From the NCBI RefSeq assembly GCF_017355935.1, contig NZ_JAFIQT010000005.1, positions 62,001 to 126,000 of the forward strand: a stretch of DNA of 64,000 nt. The letters are read 5' to 3'. Positions 1 to 9,406 of this stretch are shown one piece after another. Below the pieces are notes generated by a model. It saw only the letters and a list, made by a program, of their open reading frames with translations, did no database searches and had not been told where the DNA came from. The first letter of the stretch is position 1. Each line of letters opens with the position of its first letter. Origin of the DNA: Telluribacter humicola. GTDB lineage: Bacteria; Bacteroidota; Bacteroidia; Cytophagales; Spirosomataceae. Both the position numbers and the translations under genes were made by a program.

Positions 1-2204
1 CGTGTTTCCCACTTTGTCTTCAGGAAGTCTAGTGCTGCGGACATTTTCTCGGGACGTACCCGCGCTACCATCGTATAGTTGGCCGGCTCATGAACGTGTA
101 GTACCAGCGGCTCGATTTTCTGGTGCAGGGATTTGTAGTGAAAGTCTTTCACAACTCCGATCACCTTACCACGCTTGAGGGTATCAGCCGGATTGGAAGG
201 TACCCACTTTGGCCACAGCATTTCTTTACCCAGTGCCTGCTCCGGACTACCCCAGCCCAGTGATTTTACGGCTGTCTCGTTCAGGATGAAGGCTTCCTCC
301 GCATCAGTACCATACTGATCAGATAGGTTACGACCTGCCACCATTTCCATTCCGAGGGTAGGGATATAATCCGGATCAATCAGGAACATACTGATGCCTA
401 CCTCCTTGTCCTGACCTGGCAGCCTCACCCCATCGCCGGCAAAAATTCCTCCTGGTAAGCCATAGCAAGCGGTGGCTGATTCAATATTAGGGTTCTGCAG
501 GAGCTCCTGCTTGATGCTCTTGTAGTCGCGCTTCATTTCATCAGTTTGGAAGGGCATGATCACGAGCTGCTCTTTATTAAAGCCCAGATTCTTTTGCTGA
601 ACGTAGTTGAGCTGATAGTACACGACACCCGCCCCGATGATCAGGGCCGTTGATACGGCAAACTGAACTACTACCAGGGTTTTACGGAGACCATAACCTC
701 CCTGCGCCTTCGACTCAATGGTACCTTTAAGTACCTTGATGGGCTGGAAGGCCGAAAGGAAAAACGCTGGATAGACTCCCGCCAGCAGGCCTACCACCAG
801 CATAGCACCCAGTATCTGCAACAGCAGCATAGGCGACAGAGCTTCTAACAGGGACAACTCCTTACCGGCCCAGTTATTAAGTACTGGCAGTACCGCCGCA
901 GTCAGGCCAATGGCGAGTACCATAGCCAGTGCAGTCAGGACCATAGACTCACCCAGGAACTGTCCTACTAGCTGGCTTCGCTGCGCGCCGATAGACTTAC
1001 GCAAGCCTACTTCTTTGGCCCGCTGCATGGAGCGTGCGGTGGATAAGTTCATGAAGTTAAAGCAGGCGATCAGCAGGGTGAAAAGGGCCACGATCGCAAA
1101 GGCATACACATAGCGGATGTTACCTTTGCGGGCTATATCGTACTCCAGCTCCGCCGAATGCAGGTAGATGTCTTTTAGCGGTTGCAATGAAGTACGGTAG
1201 GCATCGTCCCTCTGATCGGGATTGGCATATCGTTTCACCATATCAGTGATCTTGTCAGTTACTTTGGCGGGGTCAGCACCCTGCGTCAGCAGTACATAGG
1301 TAAACATCTGTTGCCATCCCCAGTTTTCCAGGCGGGCGTGGTCGCTAATAATATCGCGTAGCGTACTGAACGAGCCAATGGCATTTAGTTCCAGGTGAGA
1401 GTGACGTGGCATATCCTTCATGACCCCGGTAATCCTCATTTTCAATCCACCGTCCACGGTCAGGATCTTATTTATAGGGTCTTCTTTTCCGAAGTACCGC
1501 TCCGCCATCGACTCACTAATGACCAGCGAACCTTGTCCTTTTAGCACCTCCTCCTTATTCCCCCGTACCAACGGCAAGGTAAGTATATCAAAGATGGTAG
1601 AATCAGCCAGAATAAATCCCGTCTGCTTAAACCGGTTGTTGTTGTATACAACCAGCGGATCGTTAAAGGAGAAAACGCGGAAGGTTTTCTCTACCTCCGG
1701 GATATGGGCATTCATGGCCGGACCGTAAGCTGGAGCTGACCTGGCCATGTGATTCACGCGGCCCTCGGATATCCTGTCATTTCGGAGGCGATAGGTTCGG
1801 TCGGCTTTTTCGTGGAAAGTATCATACCTGAGTTCATCTTTGATAAACAGGTAGATGGTCAGACAGCAGGCGAGGCCTACCGCCAGACCCAGTACGTTAA
1901 TGACAGCGTACAGCCGCTGCCGCTGCAGATTCCGGATGGCGATTTTGAGATAGTTTTTGATCATATCATGGCTGAAGATAAAAGGTGAGGTTGTTTGGTT
2001 AGATTTACGTTTTATGGCAAAGGGTTTTATAAAGCTTAGTACTTCCCATACATATTGTCGTCGGGCGGTCTCCACTCCAAATACCCGCACTCTTCGCTGA
2101 AACCTCTCGTAGAGATCACCCTGTACCTCTTCAAGCAGGTGAGGCGCACAAAACCAGGAGAGCAATTGATCGGCCCAGCGGGGTGGGTTAGTAGTTGGTT
2201 TCAT
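1..2204 (-). CDS. FtsX-type ABC transporter permease with permease prefix domain (partial, C-terminus beyond left edge)
   Basis: The reading frame is open from an ATG at 2204 to the window edge, giving the first 734 codons. Residues 1-60 (start MKPTTNPPRWADQLLSWF) match the short prefix domain found on Bacteroidota MacB/FtsX permeases. A second typical start-like segment (MIKNYLKIAIRNLQRQ) follows at residue 81 and leads into the first membrane helix (about 100-120). A large extracytoplasmic MacB-type domain comes next, then the FtsX helix block (FNFMNLSTARSMQRAKEVGLRKSIGA) and a second periplasmic domain. Such permeases of about 800-880 residues usually act in efflux or stress-signal export with a separate ATPase; none is seen here. 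The start overlaps the padR stop as ATGA, so the two are translationally coupled and padR is the probable local regulator. The substrate cannot be told. Confidence 0.9.
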   Translation of the reverse strand, partial: MKPTTNPPRWADQLLSWFCAPHLLEEVQGDLYERFQRRVRVFGVETARRQYVWEVLSFIKPFAIKRKSNQTTSPFIFSHDMIKNYLKIAIRNLQRQRLYAVINVLGLAVGLACCLTIYLFIKDELRYDTFHEKADRTYRLRNDRISEGRVNHMARSAPAYGPAMNAHIPEVEKTFRVFSFNDPLVVYNNNRFKQTGFILADSTIFDILTLPLVRGNKEEVLKGQGSLVISESMAERYFGKEDPINKILTVDGGLKMRITGVMKDMPRHSHLELNAIGSFSTLRDIISDHARLENWGWQQMFTYVLLTQGADPAKVTDKITDMVKRYANPDQRDDAYRTSLQPLKDIYLHSAELEYDIARKGNIRYVYAFAIVALFTLLIACFNFMNLSTARSMQRAKEVGLRKSIGAQRSQLVGQFLGESMVLTALAMVLAIGLTAAVLPVLNNWAGKELSLLEALSPMLLLQILGAMLVVGLLAGVYPAFFLSAFQPIKVLKGTIESKAQGGYGLRKTLVVVQFAVSTALIIGAGVVYYQLNYVQQKNLGFNKEQLVIMPFQTDEMKRDYKSIKQELLQNPNIESATACYGLPGGIFAGDGVRLPGQDKEVGISMFLIDPDYIPTLGMEMVAGRNLSDQYGTDAEEAFILNETAVKSLGWGSPEQALGKEMLWPKWVPSNPADTLKRGKVIGVVKDFHYKSLHQKIEPLVLHVHEPANYTMVARVRPEKMSAALDFLKTKWET

Positions 2205-2539
2205 AGGCTAAAGGCCGGTAGTACATCCGGTGATATAGAATCCCACAACCGGTTGCGGGTTTCTCGGATACTTTGCAGGGAATAGCTACCTAGTGATAAT
2301 ACAGTAAAGAGACGTTTGCGTCGGCCACCCCGCTCGGCGGTAGCATCACCCAGACGCGAACTGAGCATACCTTTTTCCTCAAGTCGGTTCAGAGCCGCAT
2401 GTACGGCACTAAGACTGACTGTGCGTCCGGTCTGCTTTTCGATTTCTTCGGTAATGGCTACTCCGTATGCATTGTCATGCAGGACCGCCACCGTCAGGAG
2501 TACGAGTTCTTCAAATTCACCGAGGTAGTTTCTTTCCAT
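2201..2539 (-). CDS. PadR family transcriptional regulator
   Basis: A 112-residue protein with the PadR winged-helix fold: an N-terminal helix (YLGEFEELVLLTVAVL), then YGVAITEEIEKQTGR, then the recognition region SLSAVHAALNRLEEKGMLSS and a wing (RGGRRKRLFTVL). PadR proteins of this length are small dimeric repressors. The stop overlaps the ATG of the downstream FtsX permease by four bases (ATGA), an arrangement common in Cytophagales where PadR is thought to repress its own operon. The ligand is unknown. No obvious operator was recognised in the 230 bases upstream. Confidence 0.93.
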   Translation of the reverse strand: MERNYLGEFEELVLLTVAVLHDNAYGVAITEEIEKQTGRTVSLSAVHAALNRLEEKGMLSSRLGDATAERGGRRKRLFTVLSLGSYSLQSIRETRNRLWDSISPDVLPAFSL

Positions 2540-2771
2540 AGTGATTTATATGTTTCACATTTGTAGAGAAAATAACGTGCCTGTTTTTGATACGGATGTA
2601 ATAGGTTGATAATCAGTAGCTAGTAGCGCGGTGCGGGCGGAAAAGTGTCCGAATATGAACAGTTGATGTACGTCGGTGAACAACCTGGTTTTACCAGTAC
2701 CGGAGTTTAGTGGAGTAGGTAGATTGCCAACCTCTGATCCATATTGTATATTCGGTTAACTTAACTATTTG

Positions 2772-3233
2772 ATGCACATGGAAGTAAAAGCGGATACTCC
2801 CCAAGACTACCTCGAGCGGCTCCCCCTGGAGCGTAAAGAGGCCGTACAAAAACTACGACAAGCCATCCTGACCAATCTTCCCGCGGGTTACGAAGAGACC
2901 ATAAGTTATGGGATGATCGGATACGTAGTGCCACACAAGGTATACCCTCGTGGCTACCACTGTGATCCGAAGCTCCCTTTGCCTTTTATTAGCCTGGCAT
3001 CACAGAAAAACTTCATTGCCCTGTATCACATGGGCCTGTACGCGAGTCCTGAGTTGATGGAATGGTTTACATCAGAATACCTTAAACATACTTCAACCAA
3101 ACTTGATATGGGTAAAAGCTGCATTCGCTTCAAAAAAATGGAAACGATACCTTATGCACTGATAGGACAACTAGCCCAAAAAATGAGTACTGATAGTTGG
3201 ATTAGTCTATACGAAAGTCAATTAAGGAAGTAG
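2772..3233 (+). CDS. DUF1801 domain-containing protein
   Basis: About 153 residues. The central part (NLPAGYEETISYGMIGYVVP, then PLPFISLASQKNFIALYHMGLY) is the DUF1801 (YdhG-like) core, which adopts a fold related to frataxin/SHOCT-like small domains and has no firmly assigned reaction. I chose the ATG at 2772; another in-frame ATG two codons later (2778) is equally possible, and a TTG one codon earlier is unlikely. The gene stands alone, facing the mechanosensitive channel gene, with a shared bidirectional hairpin terminator downstream. Function: unknown; the C-terminal stretch with paired Lys (MGKSCIRFKKMETIP) is typical of the family. Confidence 0.88.
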   Translation: MHMEVKADTPQDYLERLPLERKEAVQKLRQAILTNLPAGYEETISYGMIGYVVPHKVYPRGYHCDPKLPLPFISLASQKNFIALYHMGLYASPELMEWFTSEYLKHTSTKLDMGKSCIRFKKMETIPYALIGQLAQKMSTDSWISLYESQLRK

Positions 3234-3240
3234 CCTGGAA

Positions 3241-3280
3241 AAAGAAAAAGGAGATAGCTGATGCCATCTCCTTTTCTTTA
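3241..3280. terminator. Bidirectional hairpin terminator
   Basis: A-rich arm with AAAAGGAGAT pairs with ATCTCCTTTT, with a short imperfect top (agctgatgcc). A tract of A precedes and T follows, so it can stop both the DUF1801 gene and the convergent mscS-like gene. Confidence 0.8.
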
Positions 3281-3298
3281 TTATAAGTTGTCTTTTCC

Positions 3299-4498
3299 CT
3301 ATTCAGGCTGGATAATCGTTGTACGATCAGGCTTGTCGTCATTCCTGTCTCTTTTCTTATCTGCGTTCGAATCGGTGACGTACAATGTACGGGTAGGGTA
3401 AGCAAATTCAACCCCCATTCTCAGAAATTCTTCGTAGATCCTAAGGTTGATCGTTTGCTGAATGTCCATATATACGGTATAGTCGGAGCTTTGTACGTAG
3501 TAGACTACTTCAAAGTCCAGGCTGGATTCTCCATAAGCAGCAAAGTGGGCCCGATCAAAAGTCGTATTCTCTATACTCGTTATAATGGATTTGATCATAC
3601 CGGGTATCTGCTTTACGTTTTCCAGCGATGTCTGGTAGACGACTCCAAATTTAAAAAGGATTCGGCGGCGCTCCATTCGCTTATAATTATGGATACGCGA
3701 TTTGGTCAGGTCACTATTAGAGAAGATCAGTTGCTCACCGGTAAGGCTTTTAATCCGGGTTGACTTGACCCCGATATAATCTACCACTCCCATTTTGGTG
3801 TCAATAATAATGAAGTCACCCGTTTCGAAAGGACGATCAAAGAAAATGACAAAGTAGTTGAACAGGTCACCTAGTATATTCTGTGAGGCCAGGGCAATGG
3901 CTACACCACCTATTCCCAAACCGGCAATTACGGTAGTTACGTCGTAACCAAGGTTATCCAGCAGGGACAGTAAACCGATTCCCCAGATTATTACATTAAT
4001 AACAATCATGAGCCCCCCCAGCTCCTTAACTTTATCTTCTCCCCGGTCTTGCCTTCTTACGTACGATTGCAGGAGCATCAGGATGATGGTAGAAACAATA
4101 CGTATAACCAGGTAGGTGACCAGTACCGTAATCGCGATCCTCAGGATGTTTTCGAACTTGCGGTTGAGAGTCAGGTAGGTGAGGCCGGAGTAAACTACTG
4201 TTACGTATAGGGCCGGAATTCCGAACCGTTCTATGCCGTGTACCAGGTAGTCATCGATCTTGGTATTGGTGTTACCTGATAGTTTTTCAACCTTTCTGAG
4301 GATGACTCTCTTAAAAATAGCAATCAGTAGAAAACCCAGCAGTATACTTCCGAAGGCTATGATATAATCTAGTAGAGTATTCCTAAAATAGACTGTTTCA
4401 AGTACTTCTAAGTTATCAAACATGAAAAAGGTAGTTATTGATAATGCCGATATATATAATTTGTTCTTCACCAGATACATTTTAAATGTCTGTATCAA
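3299..4498 (-). CDS. MscS family small-conductance mechanosensitive channel
   Basis: A 399-residue membrane protein. Helices are visible at about 42-62, 93-112, 118-146 and 162-182. The signature pore helix and following linker (VIAGLGIGGVAIALASQNILGD, residues 190-211) and the beta domain that follows (FDRPFETGDFIII) are classic MscS. The C-terminal alpha/beta domain extends to about residue 375 and ends in a charged tail (DKKRDRNDDKPDR). MscS proteins release osmolytes on hypo-osmotic shock at the inner membrane. It carries extra N-terminal helices relative to the 286-residue E. coli MscS, as in many Bacteroidota homologues. Monocistronic as far as can be seen. Confidence 0.93.
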   Translation of the reverse strand: MIQTFKMYLVKNKLYISALSITTFFMFDNLEVLETVYFRNTLLDYIIAFGSILLGFLLIAIFKRVILRKVEKLSGNTNTKIDDYLVHGIERFGIPALYVTVVYSGLTYLTLNRKFENILRIAITVLVTYLVIRIVSTIILMLLQSYVRRQDRGEDKVKELGGLMIVINVIIWGIGLLSLLDNLGYDVTTVIAGLGIGGVAIALASQNILGDLFNYFVIFFDRPFETGDFIIIDTKMGVVDYIGVKSTRIKSLTGEQLIFSNSDLTKSRIHNYKRMERRRILFKFGVVYQTSLENVKQIPGMIKSIITSIENTTFDRAHFAAYGESSLDFEVVYYVQSSDYTVYMDIQQTINLRIYEEFLRMGVEFAYPTRTLYVTDSNADKKRDRNDDKPDRTTIIQPE

Positions 4499-4799
4499 GA
4501 ATTACATCTAAAAGGTAACAGGGAGATTAGCAGGTGATAGTAATAGGACTGACCCTAGTCAGTTAATTAATCAGGAGATTTATTCTTTAGACTTATGATA
4601 CATTCTCCACATTCTGTTCCCCTCAATTACCAAAAGATCAGGGTTCCTGATAGCAGACTTTATTCTAGATTGATTTAATTGAAATAAGCTATGTTCTTGT
4701 AATATTCCAAATTTATCAACCTCCTTACGATAAAATTGTTCAGGTTAATTGGTTAAATGCAATTTTAGCTACTGATAATTAAGCTATTGCAGCTCAACT
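4499..4799. other. Intergenic region, nothing recognised
   Basis: About 300 AT-rich bases between two minus-strand genes. I see no convincing reading frame, RNA gene or strong hairpin; it presumably contains the mscS-like promoter. Confidence 0.5.
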
Positions 4800-6551
4800 T
4801 TATAACTCGACAACCGGTGGGGGAGCGTTAGTTTTTCGTAAAGGTAGTTGTGGTACAAACCAGGTAATAAGCCAGGCCAGTAGTACGATGAATAACAGGT
4901 AGAAATAGTTGTTGGTGATGGCTGTTGCAAAAGTCTGCTTCATGTTTTCCTGTATTTGCCGTACCATCTGATCATCCTGTGACTTGAGGCTTTGTACTAC
5001 GTCTCCTACGTTGGAGGGAGTTATCTGTCCGTTAAGAAGTTTGCGTTTTAACGGCTCCGGAAAAGTAGGGTCGGTTAGTAGCTGCTGTCGAGCGGATTCA
5101 TTACCATTCAAGATTGCCTGCTGTAGTTGTTCGGCTTGTTGCTGGGTAGTCTGTTCGGACAGTGCGGACGGTTGAGCCGTACCTCTGGCGGTGATAGCTT
5201 CGGGGGCACCTTCGCCCAGGGCGGTAGGAGGGGGGAGCGTAGTACCCGACAGTGCCGCGGCCAGTAAAGCTCCCATCACGGCGGTACCTATAACACTCCC
5301 GATCTGCCTGAAAAACTGGTTGGCACTGGTTGCCTGTCCCATGTTCTGAACCGGTACCGAGTTTTGAATAGCCAGGGGGAATAAGGGTAGGGTAGGACCC
5401 ATACCTATCCCGCACAGAGCCATGTAAAACAGTACCGACGTAAAAGACGTTGCGGGTGTCATCTGTGAGAGTAGTAGTACCCCCACCGACATTATAGCTA
5501 TGCCACACAAGAGGATGTACTTGTAGTTACCGACCCTGGATACAACCTGTCCACCCGTAATAGATCCTAGTACCATTCCAAAGGACAGCGGCATCATACT
5601 TGCTCCTGCTTCGGTGGCCGAAACTCCCAGTACATTGACCATAAACAGGGGCAGAAACACAATAATACCCATAAAGGCAGCTCCCAACAGAAACGAGGCC
5701 GCGTTGGAGGTACTGAATACTTTGTTCTGGAATAGCCTGAGGTTCAGGATGGGGCTGGTGATTCGTAAGGACCGCCTGTAAAACAGGGTCAGGCAAAAAA
5801 GCCCGCCTCCCAGCAACCCTAGTACCAGGGGGGAGGTCCAGGGGTAGAGACTCTTATCCAGTTGTAAACCGATCATGAGAGGAATCAGTCCGATAATAAG
5901 GAGTACCGCCGACCAGTAGTCAAAGGTCTGCTTGACTCCGATCGGGAGGAGAGGCGGCATTTTGGCGATGATAAACCAAAGTGCCAGGGCTCCGATGGGT
6001 ATATTGACATAGAATACCCATCGCCATCCGGCAATACCTGGTATGATGGCCCCACCGTAATCAGTCAATAGTCCACCTACCCAGGGACCAATGACGCTGG
6101 AAAGACCAAACACAGCCGCCACAAAGCCCTGGTACTTGCCCCGTTCGGTAGGAGGAAACAGGTCTGCGATGACTATAAAGGCCATGGAGAATAAACCGGC
6201 CCCACCTATCCCCTGTATAGCCCTGAAGATAATGAGCTGATTCATGCCGTCACCTATGAGCGGAATCGAACCAAACTCACCGGAGATACCGCAGAGGAGA
6301 GATCCAAACAGAAATACACCGATTGAAGCTAACTCAATAGACTTGCGGCTGTACATATCAGCCAGTTTGCCGTAGATCGGTACCAGTACCGTTGACGCGA
6401 CCATATAAGAGGTAGCTACCCAGGCATATCGCTCCAGACCTTGTAAATCCTGTACGATGCGAGGGAGGGCAGTGGCCACAATGGTCTGGTCAAGTGCCCC
6501 CAGGAATAGGGCTAGTAGTATTCCAATCAAAGTAAGTATCCTATCATCCAT
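4800..6551 (-). CDS. MFS multidrug efflux transporter, DHA2 (EmrB/QacA, 14-helix) family
   Basis: A 583-residue drug:proton antiporter-like protein. The N-terminus (LFLGALDQTIVATALPRIVQDLQG) carries the DHA2 motif D1 with the Asp of helix 1; motif A appears as GKLADMYSRKS after helix 2, and motif C-like glycines follow (GLSSVIGPWVGGLLTDYGG). A hydrophilic loop of roughly 100 residues (about 440-545, rich in Gln) sits between helices 13 and 14, which is typical of this subgroup. The upstream small membrane protein gene ends 29 bases before the start on the same strand, so the two are probably co-transcribed. Substrate not predictable. Confidence 0.92.
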   Translation of the reverse strand: MDDRILTLIGILLALFLGALDQTIVATALPRIVQDLQGLERYAWVATSYMVASTVLVPIYGKLADMYSRKSIELASIGVFLFGSLLCGISGEFGSIPLIGDGMNQLIIFRAIQGIGGAGLFSMAFIVIADLFPPTERGKYQGFVAAVFGLSSVIGPWVGGLLTDYGGAIIPGIAGWRWVFYVNIPIGALALWFIIAKMPPLLPIGVKQTFDYWSAVLLIIGLIPLMIGLQLDKSLYPWTSPLVLGLLGGGLFCLTLFYRRSLRITSPILNLRLFQNKVFSTSNAASFLLGAAFMGIIVFLPLFMVNVLGVSATEAGASMMPLSFGMVLGSITGGQVVSRVGNYKYILLCGIAIMSVGVLLLSQMTPATSFTSVLFYMALCGIGMGPTLPLFPLAIQNSVPVQNMGQATSANQFFRQIGSVIGTAVMGALLAAALSGTTLPPPTALGEGAPEAITARGTAQPSALSEQTTQQQAEQLQQAILNGNESARQQLLTDPTFPEPLKRKLLNGQITPSNVGDVVQSLKSQDDQMVRQIQENMKQTFATAITNNYFYLLFIVLLAWLITWFVPQLPLRKTNAPPPVVEL

Positions 6552-6580
6552 CTCGATTCGTACTGATTAGTAAGGCTTGG

Positions 6581-7102
6581 TTAGTAGGGTTGAACCGGTA
6601 AGATAACAATATGTATCCAGTGGTGGGTCAAAATTACTCCCGACGCATAGACAATATGAGCCAGGAGCAGACAGAACAGGTACGACCGGAGGTACAGTTT
6701 GGGTGGATTGGGATGAAATCTATAATACAGATACCAGACCACTATACCAAACAGTCCGAAGCCTAATCCGAATAGTAGTATATGAATAGAGTCAGGCTGA
6801 CCAATACCCATAGCCCAGAGCAGATGAAAGAAGTAGGAGAATAGAATACCTACGCTAAAATGCGCAAGAGTACCTACAACAAGTGCCAGGGGCCGGTCGG
6901 ATAGTCGCCCGGTAGGGGTAGTACTGGATGTGAGCATAGTACCCAGTATCCTGATTACTTTCATGGTTCGGCGGGTCAGGTAGGTAAGTCCGTACATGAA
7001 AAGTGTCATCAGAGCTGTTCCGACTATTCCTTCGGTTAGTACAGCCGGTGTATTTTCCAGCCATCCATCCGAAAGAATTATTTGCAATGAGGTAACAAAC
7101 AT
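6581..7102 (-). CDS. Small multi-pass membrane protein of unknown function
   Basis: A 173-residue hydrophobic protein I do not recognise. Four membrane segments are apparent: about 23-43 (GIVGTALMTLFMYGLTYL), 72-95 (LALVVGTLAHFSVGILFSYFFHLLWAM), 103-125 (HILLFGLGFGLFGIVVWYLYY) and 138-160 (SYLFCLLLAHIVYASGVILTHHW). It lies 29 bases upstream of the DHA2 transporter in the same direction and is probably the first gene of a two-gene operon, which would tie it to transport or to tuning of the transporter. No catalytic motif is visible. Coding status is supported by length and by sensible membrane topology. Confidence 0.75.
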   Translation of the reverse strand: MFVTSLQIILSDGWLENTPAVLTEGIVGTALMTLFMYGLTYLTRRTMKVIRILGTMLTSSTTPTGRLSDRPLALVVGTLAHFSVGILFSYFFHLLWAMGIGQPDSIHILLFGLGFGLFGIVVWYLYYRFHPNPPKLYLRSYLFCLLLAHIVYASGVILTHHWIHIVILPVQPY

Positions 7103-7316
7103 ACTCTACAAGATATTGATTACTTGGGTGCCGGTATTTTACTAGCATATTTATTTAAATAACTATACCATCTACCCTTACCAGGTTACTCTACGCTCTT
7201 TTGATGTGATACCTGGTTATAATTTTTTAAAACAACGGGGTTGAAAACAGGTTATAGTTTCGGTCAAAATCAGCAATAATAATTTCCTACCTCAGCTTTA
7301 TTCATACCTAACTTCA

Positions 7317-7469
7317 ATGGACACTGATGATCCAAAAGTCTTCCGGAGTAGATGGAAGCGTCCCACATTCAAGCGTACCAGTCAGGGAGCAAAACTTGTA
7401 GGCTATGGCTTTTTATTCTGCGTGCTGCTCGCCGTCGTGATGAAAGTAATAGATTATTTTATGGGCTAA
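7317..7469 (+). CDS. Small single-helix membrane protein (50 aa), hypothetical
   Basis: A short frame from ATG to TAA encodes 50 residues: a basic, hydrophilic N-terminus (residues 1-26, with RSRWKRP and FKRTSQG) followed by one hydrophobic segment (residues 28-47, VGYGFLFCVLLAVVMKVIDY). This basic-in, one-helix layout is that of a real small inner-membrane protein rather than random sequence. A hairpin follows about 35 bases after the stop. I do not recognise the family. The opposite strand here has an 85-codon open frame of implausible composition. Confidence 0.5.
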   Translation: MDTDDPKVFRSRWKRPTFKRTSQGAKLVGYGFLFCVLLAVVMKVIDYFMG

Positions 7470-7505
7470 GGAGAAGCAGGCGATCTCCCTCTTTTCACTA
7501 GGTAG

Positions 7506-7542
7506 CATCTGGCGGTAGTAGCTTTTCTGACTACCGCCGATG
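7506..7542. terminator. Hairpin, probable weak terminator
   Basis: GGCGGTAGT (7511-7519) pairs with ACTACCGCC (7530-7538) around a 10-base loop; the stem extends by CATC/GATG with one bulged T. There is no clean T-run, so efficiency is uncertain. It follows the small membrane protein gene. Confidence 0.45.
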
Positions 7543-7836
7543 TGACTGTGCTTAGTGTTTCTATTTACATAAGAACTTTTCAAATTTTTATTCACCTGTG
7601 CAGGCACAACATTAGCTTCCTGCATCGCCTGATTAAGGAATAAAGAAATATTCGGGGGAAAAGGAAACAATAAGATTACACCAAAGCTGACCCTTATCTG
7701 GGTTAGCTACTATTATTTTGTGGTAGCTAATAGTCCATCCAGTCTTTTAAAGTGTATTAGCACTAGATTTTGATATCTTTTATCCCATTAGTAGTAACAA
7801 AGCTATTCCCTGACCCTTACCTGACTCTATACTTCA

Positions 7837-9243
7837 ATGATTAAGCCAACTCCTACCACCCGTCGTGACTTCCTCAAACTAACCGGATCTGCTTCTGTTG
7901 GTTTTTTAGGTCTACTTGCCTTTGTAAATAAGCCTGCCCTTGTAATGAGCGAAATGGCCGAGTCTGCCTCTGGCTACGGTCCTCTGCTCCCCGATCCGAA
8001 GGGAGTCCTCAACTTGCCGAAGGGATTTTCGTACCAGATTATTTCCCGGAAAGGAGACGCCATGAGTGATGGATTGCTGGTACCGGGTGCTCCCGATGGG
8101 ATGGCTACTTTTAAAGGTACCAAAGGACGTACCATCCTGGTTCGCAACCACGAGATGAGTCCTAATCCGGAGGGGGGAGCATTTGGTTCTAAAAATGAGC
8201 TACTATCCAAAGTAGATAAAGCAAAGTTCTACGACTATGGTAAAGGAGTACAACCAGAGCTGGGAGGTACGACGACCATTGTCTATAATCCGGCGACCGG
8301 GAAGGTAGAAAAAGAATTTATGAGTTTGGCGGGTACTACCCGTAACTGCGCCGGGGGCCCTACCCCCTGGAACAGTTGGCTAACCTGCGAAGAGAATACA
8401 AAAAAGGCTGGTAGCGACAGCTCGTGTGAAAAAGACCATGGCTATGTGTTTGAAGTACCCGCTACCGAAAAAGTAAAGCTGCATACCGCAGTTCCCATCA
8501 AGCCCATGGGCCGGATGAACCACGAAGCCGTGGCCGTTGATCCACGTACCAGCATAGTGTACTTAACAGAAGATACCGGCGACAGCCTCATCTACCGCTA
8601 TATACCTAATGTACCCGGTCAGCTCCTGAAAGGAGGAAAACTACAGGCCCTGATGATACGTGGACAAAAGAGCGTAGATACCCGTAACTGGGAATCTCTT
8701 ACTACTCCTACCTTTCCGATACGGGAGTTGCATGAGGTGGAGTGGGTTGATATAGATAATGTAGAATCACCAAATGATGACCTGCGCTACCAGGGCTTTG
8801 ATAAGGGAGCCGCCCGATTTGCCAGGGGAGAAGGAATGTGGTATGGCAACGAAGAAATCTTCTTTGCCTGTACCAGTGGAGGAAAGAATGGAAAAGGGCA
8901 GGTATTCCGCTATGTACCCAGTAAATACGAAGGTACACCACAGGAGAAAAATGCTCCCGGTAGAGTGGAGCTGTACGTAGAACCTAACGACCAGGATCTG
9001 GTTAAAAACTGCGATAACCTCACGGTTGCACCCTGGGGGGATGTAGTACTTTGTGAAGATGATAAACATCCTTTTGTGGTTGGTGTAACACCGAGTGGCG
9101 AGTACTACCGAATAGCTGAAAACGTTGGTTTTCTGACTGAATTTGCCGGAGGGGTTTTCTCTCCAACTGGTGAAACATACTTTGTAAATATCCAGGGCGC
9201 TGGCCTAACACTGGCCATCACAGGTCCCTGGAAGACTGTGTAA
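7837..9243 (+). CDS. PhoX family (DUF839) phosphatase, Tat-exported
   Basis: 468 residues. The N-terminus TTRRDFLKLTGSASVGFLGLL is a twin-arginine signal (RR at 9-10). The mature part has PhoX/DUF839 landmarks: ILVRNHEMSPNPEGGAFG, GTTRNCAGGPTPWNSWLTCEEN, RMNHEAVAVDPRTSIVYLTEDTGDSLIYRY, ARGEGMWYGNEEIFFACTSGG and DNLTVAPWGDVVLCEDD. PhoX enzymes are calcium/iron-dependent alkaline phosphatases in the periplasm or outside the cell, folded as a beta propeller. The conserved Cys of NCAGG and the acidic metal-ligand motifs (LTCEEN, YLTEDTGD) are present, favouring activity. It is monocistronic with a strong terminator. A TATCTTTT element at 7774 resembles the Bacteroidota -7 box (TAnnTTTG). Confidence 0.93.
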   Translation: MIKPTPTTRRDFLKLTGSASVGFLGLLAFVNKPALVMSEMAESASGYGPLLPDPKGVLNLPKGFSYQIISRKGDAMSDGLLVPGAPDGMATFKGTKGRTILVRNHEMSPNPEGGAFGSKNELLSKVDKAKFYDYGKGVQPELGGTTTIVYNPATGKVEKEFMSLAGTTRNCAGGPTPWNSWLTCEENTKKAGSDSSCEKDHGYVFEVPATEKVKLHTAVPIKPMGRMNHEAVAVDPRTSIVYLTEDTGDSLIYRYIPNVPGQLLKGGKLQALMIRGQKSVDTRNWESLTTPTFPIRELHEVEWVDIDNVESPNDDLRYQGFDKGAARFARGEGMWYGNEEIFFACTSGGKNGKGQVFRYVPSKYEGTPQEKNAPGRVELYVEPNDQDLVKNCDNLTVAPWGDVVLCEDDKHPFVVGVTPSGEYYRIAENVGFLTEFAGGVFSPTGETYFVNIQGAGLTLAITGPWKTV

Positions 9244-9262
9244 TACAATAATAAAGTTGCCC

Positions 9263-9308
9263 TGCCTGCTGTGGAGCGCTACGCTCTGCAGCAGGCATTT
9301 TCTTTTTC
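9263..9308 (+). terminator. Hairpin terminator of the phoX-like gene
   Basis: TGCCTGCTG (9263-9271) pairs with CAGCAGGCA (9289-9297); inner bases GAGCG/CGCTC extend the stem; TTTTCTTTTT follows. Confidence 0.88.
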
Positions 9309-9406
9309 TACCTCTTCTGGAGCTATTTTCCTCTTCAACAATCAGGTAAATCTGCTAACATGGTTTCTTCTTGAGTAGTCCCTTTTGATTACTTACAAGA
9401 AAGAAT

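Noticed and set aside
7413-7670. 85-codon minus-strand frame overlapping the small membrane protein
   Set aside because: No coding character, and it crosses a stable hairpin; the plus-strand 50-residue frame has a more sensible topology.
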